DNA of 42,626 bases from an uncultured Flavobacteriales bacterium (lineage in GTDB: Bacteria; Bacteroidota; Bacteroidia; Flavobacteriales_G; Salibacteraceae): positions 1 to 42,626 of the forward strand of contig CAJVZZ010000022.1 in the NCBI GenBank assembly GCA_913020435.1, given 5' to 3'. The position numbers and the translations under genes are program-made. Each line of letters opens with the position of its first letter. The first letter of the stretch is position 1. The notes below the pieces were generated by a model, which saw only the letters and a list, made by a program, of their open reading frames with translations, did no database searches and was not told the origin of the DNA. Shown here in pieces: positions 8,423 to 17,409 of the stretch.

Positions 8423-9043
8423 GTGGAAAAAATAGACGACAAGTTTCAACAAATTTTAATTGGTGCACTGAACGTATTTATGAAGTACGGAATACGCAGT
8501 GTTACAATGGATGATCTCGCCCGTCACCTAGGTATTTCTAAAAAAACAATCTACAAATACGTAAGCGATAAAAAAGAATTGGTATTGAAGGGAATGGAAT
8601 ACCATCACCAATTGGAAGTTTGTGCAATTGATGCTTGTGTTCAACAAAAATTAAATGCTATCGACGAGAACTTTGAGATTTCTAAAGTAATTGTTGACCA
8701 GCTGAAAAACGTTCATCCCTCAGTAATGTACGATATTCAAAAATATTATCCAGAGGCCATGGCCAGCTTTCAGGAATACAAAATGACTGTTGTTAAGGAT
8801 TGGGTTTCTTCAAATATGGAACGAGGAATTGATCAAGGTCTATATCGAAACGATTTAAATATTCCAATTTTAACAGGAGTCTACTTAGCAAGAATGGACG
8901 ATTTCTTTAATCGGGATTTATATCCACAAGAAGTCCCCTTTGCTGATATTTATCTAGAAACCTTTAGATACCACATTCGCGGGCTAGCATCAGAAAAAGG
9001 TATTAAATACCTAAAAGAAAAAGTTAAAAAACACTCAAACTAA
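8423..9043 (+). CDS. TetR/AcrR family transcriptional regulator
   Basis: This 206-residue regulator carries an N-terminal TetR helix-turn-helix (about residues 10-56), with IRSVTMDDLARHLGISKKTIYKYVSDKKELV as the recognition segment; the C-terminal ligand domain is variable, as usual. The start is GTG at 8423, which matches the length of the family. It is the first gene of an operon with tolC (8 bases downstream), the membrane fusion protein and the RND pump, so it most likely represses that pump. The inverted repeat at 8353-8397 is the candidate target. The inducing ligand cannot be told from sequence. Confidence 0.93.
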   Translation: MEKIDDKFQQILIGALNVFMKYGIRSVTMDDLARHLGISKKTIYKYVSDKKELVLKGMEYHHQLEVCAIDACVQQKLNAIDENFEISKVIVDQLKNVHPSVMYDIQKYYPEAMASFQEYKMTVVKDWVSSNMERGIDQGLYRNDLNIPILTGVYLARMDDFFNRDLYPQEVPFADIYLETFRYHIRGLASEKGIKYLKEKVKKHSN

Positions 9044-9051
9044 ATAGACAA

Positions 9052-10404
9052 ATGAAAACACCCCTAACTCTATTTATCACTCTTTGTTTAAGCACACTAG
9101 TGTTTGGACAAGCGGAAGATAAAAAGACTTCTTTTAGTCTCAAAGAAGCAAAAGAATACGCCGCAGAAAACTCCTATTTCTCCAGAAGCGCTATGATGGA
9201 CATAAGGAAGGCAGAACAGCGCGTCAAGGAAATTACCGGAATGGGCCTTCCTCAAATCAACGCCAGTGCTGGATACAATTATTTCCTGCAAATTCCGGTG
9301 CAATTAGCGCCTGCAAATTCTTTTAATCCAGCTGCCTCAGCAGACGAATTTTTAGAATTACAATTTGGCGTGAAAAGTAATATGAAGGCCGGGATTTCGA
9401 TAAGCCAATTGATATTTGATGGTTCTTACCTAGTAGGACTTAAAGCTTCTAAGACATACAGAGAATTAGTGAATGCTCAAAAAGCTAAGACTGATGCAGA
9501 GATAGCAAGAGATATAACGAAATCATACGGAATGGTCTTGGCTGCAGACGAAAACTCCATGCTGATTGCAGAAAATGAAAAGCAACTGCAAACAATGGTT
9601 GATGAAGCTGCTGCAATGTTCGATGCTGGATTTATAGAAGAAAAAGATGTTGATCAACTTCGTTTACTTCTTCTCAATACCGAAAACCTAAAGATTCAAA
9701 CTGAAAATCAGAAAAAAACATCCATAGATATGCTCAAGTTTACCATGGGAATGCCCATTAAAACTGAAATCACTTTAACTGAAAAATTGGATGATATCAA
9801 GAACCCTTTTTCTAATAAAGACCAAAACATGAACTCGAAATTAGTGGTAGAAAATCATGTCGATTATCAAGCTGCAACTTTGAGCATGCGCACTCAAGAA
9901 CTTACTCTGAGTAATGAAAAAATGGGAAATTATCCTAAACTTTATGGGAACTTTCTATATGAAGGCAATTCATTCGGAAATGACTTCAATCATTTCTCTA
10001 GCGCTGGAAAATGGTTTCCAACAAGCATTATTGGAGTTCAATTGAATGTGCCAATTTTTGCGGGTGGAATGCGTCACAATAAAATACAACAAGCTAAAGT
10101 GGGGGTCGAACAAGCCAACTTAAGACTTGAGCAAACTGAACAAGGATTGTTTTTGGATATGGCAACCAAAAAGAACGCTTATGAAACTGCGATCTACAAA
10201 ATGGACAACTCTTCTCAAAATTTAGAGCTAGCTGGAAAAATTAAAAAACAAACTCAGATAAAGTACTCTGAAGGAATGACTAGCAGTGTTGAAGTTACCC
10301 AAACAGAAAATCAATATCTCCAATCTCAAATGACGTATATAATGGCAGTAATTGAATTAATTCAAGCGAAAGCTGATTTAGATTACGCAATTGGAACTAA
10401 ATAA
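9052..10404 (+). CDS. TolC family outer membrane efflux protein
   Basis: The 450-residue protein has a signal peptide (about residues 1-19, cut after LVFGQ) and two OEP repeats rich in long helices and Ala/Gln/Glu, with outer-membrane beta-strand segments near residues 80-115 and 300-340. It forms the outer-membrane channel of a tripartite pump. It lies between tetR and the membrane fusion protein gene with gaps of 8 and 2 bases, so it is cotranscribed with its partners. The length is normal for the family. Confidence 0.93.
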   Translation: MKTPLTLFITLCLSTLVFGQAEDKKTSFSLKEAKEYAAENSYFSRSAMMDIRKAEQRVKEITGMGLPQINASAGYNYFLQIPVQLAPANSFNPAASADEFLELQFGVKSNMKAGISISQLIFDGSYLVGLKASKTYRELVNAQKAKTDAEIARDITKSYGMVLAADENSMLIAENEKQLQTMVDEAAAMFDAGFIEEKDVDQLRLLLLNTENLKIQTENQKKTSIDMLKFTMGMPIKTEITLTEKLDDIKNPFSNKDQNMNSKLVVENHVDYQAATLSMRTQELTLSNEKMGNYPKLYGNFLYEGNSFGNDFNHFSSAGKWFPTSIIGVQLNVPIFAGGMRHNKIQQAKVGVEQANLRLEQTEQGLFLDMATKKNAYETAIYKMDNSSQNLELAGKIKKQTQIKYSEGMTSSVEVTQTENQYLQSQMTYIMAVIELIQAKADLDYAIGTK

Positions 10405-10406
10405 AC

Positions 10407-11573
10407 ATGAAAAATTATTACACTCAAACATCTACTAAAATGAAACAGATAACTGTATTTTTTATAGCGGCCTTGTTCATGGTTTCTTGCGACGAAAAAA
10501 ATGGAACCGATGAACTTTCTATGCTTAAACAAGAGAAAGATTCATTAAAAGAAGTAAAATCGACAATTGGAGATAGACTTGCCGAAATTGAATTACAAAT
10601 CTCTGCATTGGACACTACTAAATCTTTAGCGCTAGTGAGCACTGCTAAACCCACAGTAGGAGCATTTAACCACTACTTTCAAGTTTATGGATCGCTTTCT
10701 TCTGATAAAAACGCACAGTTATATCCAGAAATAGGCGCTACTATTAATTCGATTAAAGTAAAAGAAGGCCAAGCAGTTTCTAAAGGTCAATTATTGGCAA
10801 CATTGGATATTCAATCTATACGTGAGCAAGAAGCTGAGTTGAAAACTAGAATGGAATTGGCTGAGACTACTTTCAAAAAGCAAAAAACCTTGTGGGATCA
10901 AAAAATTGGTTCAGAAATGCAGTTTTTACAGGCAAAAAACAATACAGAAGCGCTCAAAAGCAGCTTAGCTTCTTTGCAAGCAAACATTGCGAAAGGAAAC
11001 ATAACCGCTCCATTTGCAGGTGTAGTTGACGAAATTTTTCCTAAAGTAGGCGAAATGGCAATGCCGGGTATGCCAATTGTTCGACTGCTGAACTTGACAA
11101 ACATGTACGTTGAAGCTGATATCTCTGAAAACTATGTTGGCAAGGTAAAAGCTGGAGACAACGTTGTGATAAGCTTTCCTTCTTTAGGAATGGAAAAGAA
11201 ATCTAAAATTGAGCGAATTGGTCAATTTATTAATCCAAACAACAGAACGTTTAAGGTTAGGGTAAATATTGACAACAGTGAGAATATTCTTAAACCTAAC
11301 ATGGTTGCATTGATCAATGTGAACGACTTCTCTAAAGACACTGCAGTTGTTATTAACTCAGGATTAATCATGGAAGGTGCTTTGGATACTAAATATGTAT
11401 TTGTAGTGACGAAAAAAGCAGGAGTTCCAATAGTTAAAAAACAACTTGTTCAGGTTACTATGAGTTATCAAGGAAAATCAATGATTTCGAAAGGATTGAA
11501 AGGCACTGAAACAATCGTTGACAGAGGTGCTCGCAGTATTCGGTCTGGTGAACCAGTTTCAATTAAAAACTAA
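10407..11573 (+). CDS. RND efflux membrane fusion protein (HlyD/AcrA-like), lipoprotein
   Basis: The 388-residue adaptor has a lipoprotein signal with lipobox LFMVSC, a short coiled coil (about residues 30-65), a biotinyl-lipoyl-like domain (GATINSIKVKEGQAVSKGQ), a helical hairpin (about 145-190), the second lipoyl half (GNITAPFAGVVDEI) and a beta-barrel region. It links the inner-membrane RND pump to TolC in the periplasm. Two starts are possible: ATG 10407, two bases after the tolC stop, or in-frame ATG 10440 (MKQITVFFIAALF), which gives the tidier signal peptide. I keep 10407 because of its spacing but regard 10440 as equally likely. Confidence 0.92.
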   Translation: MKNYYTQTSTKMKQITVFFIAALFMVSCDEKNGTDELSMLKQEKDSLKEVKSTIGDRLAEIELQISALDTTKSLALVSTAKPTVGAFNHYFQVYGSLSSDKNAQLYPEIGATINSIKVKEGQAVSKGQLLATLDIQSIREQEAELKTRMELAETTFKKQKTLWDQKIGSEMQFLQAKNNTEALKSSLASLQANIAKGNITAPFAGVVDEIFPKVGEMAMPGMPIVRLLNLTNMYVEADISENYVGKVKAGDNVVISFPSLGMEKKSKIERIGQFINPNNRTFKVRVNIDNSENILKPNMVALINVNDFSKDTAVVINSGLIMEGALDTKYVFVVTKKAGVPIVKKQLVQVTMSYQGKSMISKGLKGTETIVDRGARSIRSGEPVSIKN

Positions 11574-11599
11574 GACACTCCTTTTTAAAACCCCATATA

Positions 11600-14500
11600 A
11601 TGGAAAATAAAGAAAACAAAGGGTTGCATAAAGAGTTCGCTCTTTCAACTGGCTCATTAAAAAATAAAATGACTGTGTATGTGATTACAGCAATTATCTT
11701 AATTGCTGGTCTATTTACATATAATTCAATGCCACGAGAGGCATTTCCCGAGATTGTAATTCCTCAGATTTATGTAGGAACTCCTTACCCAGGAAACTCT
11801 GCTGCAGATATTGAAAAACTGATTACGCGTCCACTAGAGAAAGAGATAAAATCGATTTCAGGGATTGATAAAATGACCTCTACTTCGGTTCAAGGTTATT
11901 CTACTGTTTTTATTGAATTTGACTTTAGCATTTCGCCAGAAGAGGCACTTAGAAAGGTAAAAGACAAAGTTGATTTAGCAAAAGGAGATCCTGCTTTCCC
12001 TAACGATTTACCTGCTGATCCTAATGTATTTGAAATGAACATGTCGGAAATGATGCCGATCGTAAACATTAACCTTTCGGGTGATTATTCAGTGGATCAA
12101 TTGCGTGAGTATGCCGAATATCTAGAAGATAAAATTGAGGCACTTCCAGAAATTACTGAAGTTGACGTTCGTGGTGTAACAGAAAAAGAAATGAAAATTA
12201 ATGTGGATCTTGCCAAAATGGAAGCCATGGAAATTGGATTTAATGATATTTCTAGCGCTATTCAAAATGAAAACATTACGATATCTGGTGGGGATATTTT
12301 AACAGGTTCTACTAGAAGAACAGTTCGTGTTGTTGGTGACTTTACCAGTGCTGCTGATATTGAAGACATCACTGTAAAACAAGAAAAATTTGACATTGTA
12401 TACCTAAGAGATATTGCTGAAGTAGTTTTCGAAGAAGCTGAAAAAACCAGTTTTGCTCGTGAGTATGAAAAGCCTGTGGTAATGGTTGACGTAAAAAAAC
12501 GTGCAGGTGAAAACTTAATTCAAGCGTCAGAATCCATTAATAAAATTATTGAGGAAGCAAAAGAAAATGTTATTCCTGATGACGTTACAATTACAATGAC
12601 CAACGACCAAAGTGATGATACTCGTAGAATGGTTTCTGAATTAGAAAACAGCATCATTTTTGGGATGCTATTAGTTGTTCTTGTTCTTTTGTTTTTCTTA
12701 GGATTAAGAAATGCACTTTTTGTTGGAATCGCAATTCCATTGAGTATGCTACTTTCTATGTTTATTTTGGGTGCAATTGGAGTAACCTTAAACACAATGG
12801 TTCTGTTTTCACTAATCCTTGCATTGGGCATGCTAGTAGATAATGGAATTGTGGTTGTAGAGAATATTTATCGTCTTATGGACGAAGAAGGCATGTCTGC
12901 TTTTGACGCTGCCAAGTATGGCGTTGGAGAAGTTGCTATGCCCATAATTGCTTCTACTGCAACTACATTAGCAGCATTTCTTCCTTTAGCCGTTTGGCCA
13001 GGTATAATGGGTGAGTTTATGTTCTGGTTGCCAATAACATTAATGACCGTGTTGGGTTCTTCATTGTTTGTTGCATTAGTCATTAATCCAGTGCTGACGG
13101 CCTCTTTAATGAAGGTTGAAGAGAAAAAAACAAACCCTAAAAAACTTACAATTTTTGGAATTTCGATGATCATTATCGGTATTGTCTTTAGAATGATAGA
13201 TAGTGCCGATGGACCTGCTGGCGGCATGAGTACATTTGGGAGTTTATTGATTATTGGTGGTATCCTGAGCTTTCTAAACGCTTATGTGCTTACGCCAAGT
13301 ACCAAGTGGTTTCAGGCAGTATTACTTCCAAATTTAGAAAGCAGATATAGGAATTTTGTGAATTTTGCATTAAGAAGAAAAAACCCGATTTGGTTCTTTA
13401 CCGGAACATTTGGATTGTTGATTTTATCTTTTATAATGATGATCTTTATACCACCTAAAGTGATTTTCTTCCCTATTGGTCAGCCTAAATATGTAAACAT
13501 ATTTATTGAAGCACCAATTGGAACAGACATTATAGAAACCAATGAAATTACAAAGGTCCTTGAAGCAAGGATCTTAGACTACGGAAAACGATATGAAGAT
13601 AGCACCGGTATCGAAGTAAGAGGAAAAGGCAAAAACTTCCTAATCAAATCTGTAATTGCACAAGTAGGTGAAGGCGCATCTGATCCTGCAGCTGGACCTT
13701 CAATGGCCAATACACCTCACAAAGCAAGGATTGCTGTAAGTTTTGTGGAGTTTCAATACCGCAGAGGCATCCAGACTTCTGATGTAATGGAAGACATTCG
13801 AAAAATTGTTCGTGGCGTACCAGGCATTCAAGTAACCGTAGATAAAAATAACGATGGACCTCCTACTGGAAAAGCCATAACGATTGAATTAACAGGTAAC
13901 GATTACAATAATCTTATTACTCAAGCAGAAAATGTGAAAAGCTTCATCAACAGCAGAAATATTTCTGGTATTGAAGAGCTAAAATTAGATGTTGAAATCG
14001 GCAAGCCTGAGTACATTATTCAAGTAGATCGTAAAAAAGCGAGACGTTTTAATGTCTCCACTGCTCAAATTGGGTCTACACTAAGAACTGCATTGTTTGG
14101 TCAAGAAGTTTCGACATTTAAAGATGGCGAAGATGAATACGATATCGTAATTCGATTGAAAGATGAGTATCGATACAATGCTGATAAATTGATGAATCAA
14201 AAAATCACTTTCCGTGATCAGACCAACGGTCAAATTCGTCAAATACCTATTTCTGCAATTGCTTCTGCAAAGAAAACTTCCACCTACAGTTCGGTTAAGC
14301 GTAAAGACATGAATCGTATGATTACGATTGCATCTAACGTGTTAGATGGTTACAATGCCAATGAGGTGGTTGCTGAAATTAAAGAAGCTGTAAAGGATTA
14401 CGATTTACCTGCTGACAACAAAATGGCATTTGCTGGTGAGCAAGAAGATCAAGCCAAAGAATCTGCGTTTTTAATAAGCGCTCTTATGATTGCAATATTC

Positions 14501-15082
14501 CTGATCTTCTTGATCATTGTTTCTCAGTTTAACTCTCTAAGCACTCCTATTATTATAGTTGGATCGGTCGTATTCTCATTGATTGGAGTATTCCTTGGAT
14601 TGATTATTTTTCGAATGGACTTCATTGTTATTATGACAATGATTGGTATTATATCCCTTGCGGGTATTGTGGTGAACAACGCCATTGTACTCATTGATTA
14701 CACCAATTTGGTAATTGCTAGAAGAATGAACGAGCTAGGATTAGACAAAGAAAAAGGCGATAAACTGCCCGTAGCAGAAGTTATTCGTTGTGTTGCCGAA
14801 GGTGGAAAAACACGATTAAGACCGGTATTGCTTACCGCAATTACAACCGTCTTTGGGCTGTTGCCATTGGCAACTGGAATGAATATCGATTTCTTTAAAT
14901 TCTTGAGAGAATGGAATCCAGATATTTATTTTGGTGGAGAGAACGTTATGTTTTGGGGCCCTATGAGTTGGACAGTAATTTTCGGACTTACGTTCGCTAC
15001 TTTCTTAACCTTAGTTATCGTGCCAGTAATGTACTACTTGCTTATTCGTTTTAAGTATCTGTTGGCTGGATTTAAAGGCTAG
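11600..15082 (+). CDS. RND family efflux permease
   Basis: This 1160-residue inner-membrane pump has the RND plan: one N-terminal membrane helix (about residues 25-45), a large periplasmic domain, a block of helices in the middle, a second periplasmic domain and a C-terminal helix block. The TM4 proton-relay region reads LGMLVDNGIVVVENI with D414 followed by N415, where many pumps have Asp-Asp; this occurs in some HAE-type subfamilies. An extra hydrophobic insert lies at about residues 512-560, making it longer than the usual 1030-1050 residues. Substrates are unknown. It closes the tetR-tolC-MFP operon and is followed by an intrinsic terminator. Confidence 0.96.
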   Translation: MENKENKGLHKEFALSTGSLKNKMTVYVITAIILIAGLFTYNSMPREAFPEIVIPQIYVGTPYPGNSAADIEKLITRPLEKEIKSISGIDKMTSTSVQGYSTVFIEFDFSISPEEALRKVKDKVDLAKGDPAFPNDLPADPNVFEMNMSEMMPIVNINLSGDYSVDQLREYAEYLEDKIEALPEITEVDVRGVTEKEMKINVDLAKMEAMEIGFNDISSAIQNENITISGGDILTGSTRRTVRVVGDFTSAADIEDITVKQEKFDIVYLRDIAEVVFEEAEKTSFAREYEKPVVMVDVKKRAGENLIQASESINKIIEEAKENVIPDDVTITMTNDQSDDTRRMVSELENSIIFGMLLVVLVLLFFLGLRNALFVGIAIPLSMLLSMFILGAIGVTLNTMVLFSLILALGMLVDNGIVVVENIYRLMDEEGMSAFDAAKYGVGEVAMPIIASTATTLAAFLPLAVWPGIMGEFMFWLPITLMTVLGSSLFVALVINPVLTASLMKVEEKKTNPKKLTIFGISMIIIGIVFRMIDSADGPAGGMSTFGSLLIIGGILSFLNAYVLTPSTKWFQAVLLPNLESRYRNFVNFALRRKNPIWFFTGTFGLLILSFIMMIFIPPKVIFFPIGQPKYVNIFIEAPIGTDIIETNEITKVLEARILDYGKRYEDSTGIEVRGKGKNFLIKSVIAQVGEGASDPAAGPSMANTPHKARIAVSFVEFQYRRGIQTSDVMEDIRKIVRGVPGIQVTVDKNNDGPPTGKAITIELTGNDYNNLITQAENVKSFINSRNISGIEELKLDVEIGKPEYIIQVDRKKARRFNVSTAQIGSTLRTALFGQEVSTFKDGEDEYDIVIRLKDEYRYNADKLMNQKITFRDQTNGQIRQIPISAIASAKKTSTYSSVKRKDMNRMITIASNVLDGYNANEVVAEIKEAVKDYDLPADNKMAFAGEQEDQAKESAFLISALMIAIFLIFLIIVSQFNSLSTPIIIVGSVVFSLIGVFLGLIIFRMDFIVIMTMIGIISLAGIVVNNAIVLIDYTNLVIARRMNELGLDKEKGDKLPVAEVIRCVAEGGKTRLRPVLLTAITTVFGLLPLATGMNIDFFKFLREWNPDIYFGGENVMFWGPMSWTVIFGLTFATFLTLVIVPVMYYLLIRFKYLLAGFKG

Positions 15083-15109
15083 GTTATTTAGTAAAACGTA
15101 ATATTTGAA

Positions 15110-15145
15110 AGTTCGAATTGCGAAAGTGATTCGGGCTTTTTTTTT
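15110..15145 (+). terminator. Intrinsic terminator of the efflux operon
   Basis: A 9-base-pair stem (15110-15118 with 15129-15137, including two G-U pairs) and a 10-base loop are followed by a run of T to 15145. It begins 28 bases after the RND stop codon. Confidence 0.75.
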
Positions 15146-15486
15146 GTGCAAAATGTGCTGTTCCAGCTTCTTCAACAATCAACTGGGCTTAAGGAAACCG
15201 CTCACCCCCTTTTCAAAGAGTAAAAAGCAACAAAAAACTATATTAACCGGCAGTTATCGCTGCTCTGTATGATAAGTATCTGGATACTGGATTAATAATT
15301 TTGTAAGTGAATATTGGTTTCTCTTCACTTTGACTATGGCTGTTAATCTAATTCTGTCCAACTTTACGAAATGATGTCTAATGGAAAAACATTAAAAATA
15401 TTAAGGGTAAAAGGATGAGCCCTATTTGACTCGTTAAAAGGCGGTTAATTGTTAGCTTGAGTAGGCTATAAATCCTTTTTAAACTA
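15146..15486. other. Non-coding spacer with a long-range inverted repeat
   Basis: Between the RND terminator and the EamA stop no gene or RNA is recognised. AAAAGGAT plus AGCC (15409-15421) can pair with GGCT plus ATCCTTTT (15464-15479) across about 42 bases, just after the EamA stop on minus; this may protect or end that transcript. A small palindrome, AGTATC-TG-GATACT, lies near 15277-15290. Confidence 0.35.
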
Positions 15487-16314
15487 TTAATCTCTCTTCA
15501 GGACATTGAGCAGAACACCGCTCAATACCAATGCTATTCCTACAAACATTCCCCATTGGTATTCTACTCCAAAAATGAAGAAGTCAAAAGCCAAGGCGTA
15601 GATGATTCCTGTGTATTTCATGCTGGTAATAATCGTAGCCTTATCCGCATGCAACGCCTTGGTCATATAAACTTGACCTAATTGAGTAAATATACCCATG
15701 AGTACAATCGTTAGCCAGTCAAACCCCTGCGGCCAAACCCAACCGTTAATAGATAATAGTAACATAATGGGTATTGCAACCAAAGGGAAGTAAAACACAA
15801 TAACCACCGGTCGATCGGTATTTCTTAAAATGCGGATGCAGTTGTAAGCAAGCCCAGCAAAAATGGCTGACCCTATTCCCGCAACTAAATATTTTGTCTC
15901 AAGGTCAGGGTTAAAGCCCTTTACAACCACGATACCAATTATTGACAAACCAAAATATAGCCACCGCCTTTTTGGCATAGGCTCATTGAGCATTTTAATA
16001 GCAAAAATTGACGTGAAAATGGGCGATAAATACTGAAGCACTGCTGCAGTCGAAATGGGTAAGTTCTGAATCGTAAAAAAGTACAGCGTAAGTGCTATAG
16101 TTCCAAATAAGCCCCTAAGAATTAAAAACTTTTTGTTTACCCCAAAAGGAGAAATACCTGCTTGAAGAATTACGACCAAACTCAATGCTAGCGAAACTAT
16201 CGATCTAAATAAGACGATTTCGGTAGTTGGTAAATGCACTAAATACTTAACGCACAACTGCATAAGCGCAAACCCAAGCACGGAAATCAACATGTATTTT
16301 ATGCCTTTTGACAA
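15487..16314 (-). CDS. EamA/DMT superfamily transporter
   Basis: The 275-residue protein has ten predicted membrane helices in two EamA repeats (about residues 1-135 and 145-272). Recognisable pieces are LRGLFGTIALTLYFFTIQNLPISTA and LQYLSPIFTSIFAI in repeat one and GQVYMTKALHAD in repeat two. The family exports small metabolites; the substrate here is unknown. It is last in a minus-strand operon after the oxidoreductase and nucleoid-associated genes, with a 33-base gap to the preceding stop. Confidence 0.92.
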   Translation of the reverse strand: MSKGIKYMLISVLGFALMQLCVKYLVHLPTTEIVLFRSIVSLALSLVVILQAGISPFGVNKKFLILRGLFGTIALTLYFFTIQNLPISTAAVLQYLSPIFTSIFAIKMLNEPMPKRRWLYFGLSIIGIVVVKGFNPDLETKYLVAGIGSAIFAGLAYNCIRILRNTDRPVVIVFYFPLVAIPIMLLLSINGWVWPQGFDWLTIVLMGIFTQLGQVYMTKALHADKATIITSMKYTGIIYALAFDFFIFGVEYQWGMFVGIALVLSGVLLNVLKRD

Positions 16315-16347
16315 GGTCGCAAAGGTGGGTTGGTTTCTTTAAATGTC

Positions 16348-17403
16348 CTAACGCTTCTCTCTATTAAAATAAACCTTGTAGAAGTACATGTCCTTTTCAG
16401 CATCATAACCTCTTTCTAAGAACTTCTCTCCTGAATTGGCGTCGGTAAAATTCATTTTTATTTGGATATTGGTATCCAATTCAATCACATTTTTGATTTT
16501 GCGCTTTTCCTTTTTTAAGGTGTCTTCCGCAACTTCAAACCCGTCAATTGAATCAATTTGCCTTGCTTCTTTATATACCTGCTGATAGTCCTCAAAACGG
16601 TCTTTCATTTCCACGGGAGCATCGCGAAACAATTCCTCTTTGAAATCATCCATCGAAAACTGCTCTTGTTGCGAAATAGCATCAACCGATTTAGCCATAA
16701 ACATGGCTTGATCTTTTGGGTTTCCTTCCGCTCGAACAACTTCTTTCGAAAAATCCTTGCACAAATTAATTACGTTTTTGGTCAAGAAAACATCGTTTTT
16801 ATCTTCTTCCAAGCCCAGAAAATCGTCTTTCCAGTATTGAGTATCGTAATTGTTTTGATCCACGGTCATGACGCGGTAACCTGACTCTTGTTCAGTATTG
16901 AAAATTAAACATCCTTTGTCCAGTTTCTTTATATCAATGCCTTTTTCAAGGTCTAACATTACAAAGTTTCCTTTATCACGTGCCTTAATAAAGGTGTCTT
17001 TGTTTTCCGATTTAAAGACTCCGATCGCCTCAACCAATTCTCCTTCTAAAACAATATCACTGAATTTCGCAATGTATACCTCCCCCGATTTAATATGTGG
17101 ATGCTCTGATTGATTGTAAAGGTGCTTGAGCATATTTACAGAGTATAAGTGAAATTTATCCGGTTCTTCAAAAATCGTTTTTGCATAGCTGAACACTTCA
17201 TTCATGTTCAAATCAACTTCATGTTTGAACTTGAATAAATCTTCCGATTTAAAAGGCTTTAAAAAGTAACGAAACAAGACCTCTTCTAATTCGTCGTCCA
17301 AATCATAAACCCCCATTGATGGAGTACAACCTTCTTCTTTCGACTTGTTCCCAACTGCATGCACAGAAAGCATTTCCAACTTTGCTTCAGATATTTCAAT
17401 CAT
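16348..17403 (-). CDS. Nucleoid-associated protein (NA37/NdpA family)
   Basis: This 351-residue soluble protein matches the NA37 (YejK/NdpA) family: an N-terminal segment ISEAKLEMLSVHAVGNKSK, a central VDL-rich domain, an EVYIAKFSDIVLEGELVEAIGVFKS stretch, and a C-terminal ISQQEQFSMDDFKEELF region. The length fits the family. The E. coli member binds nucleoid DNA; the molecular role is otherwise poorly known. Its ATG lies 6 bases after the oxidoreductase stop, so the two are cotranscribed. Confidence 0.88.
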   Translation of the reverse strand: MIEISEAKLEMLSVHAVGNKSKEEGCTPSMGVYDLDDELEEVLFRYFLKPFKSEDLFKFKHEVDLNMNEVFSYAKTIFEEPDKFHLYSVNMLKHLYNQSEHPHIKSGEVYIAKFSDIVLEGELVEAIGVFKSENKDTFIKARDKGNFVMLDLEKGIDIKKLDKGCLIFNTEQESGYRVMTVDQNNYDTQYWKDDFLGLEEDKNDVFLTKNVINLCKDFSKEVVRAEGNPKDQAMFMAKSVDAISQQEQFSMDDFKEELFRDAPVEMKDRFEDYQQVYKEARQIDSIDGFEVAEDTLKKEKRKIKNVIELDTNIQIKMNFTDANSGEKFLERGYDAEKDMYFYKVYFNREKR

Positions 17404-17409
17404 TCTCTC

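Noticed and set aside
12520-13227. Two minus-strand open frames within the RND gene
   Set aside because: They are shadows of a strongly coding plus-strand gene; residue composition is unlike real proteins here.
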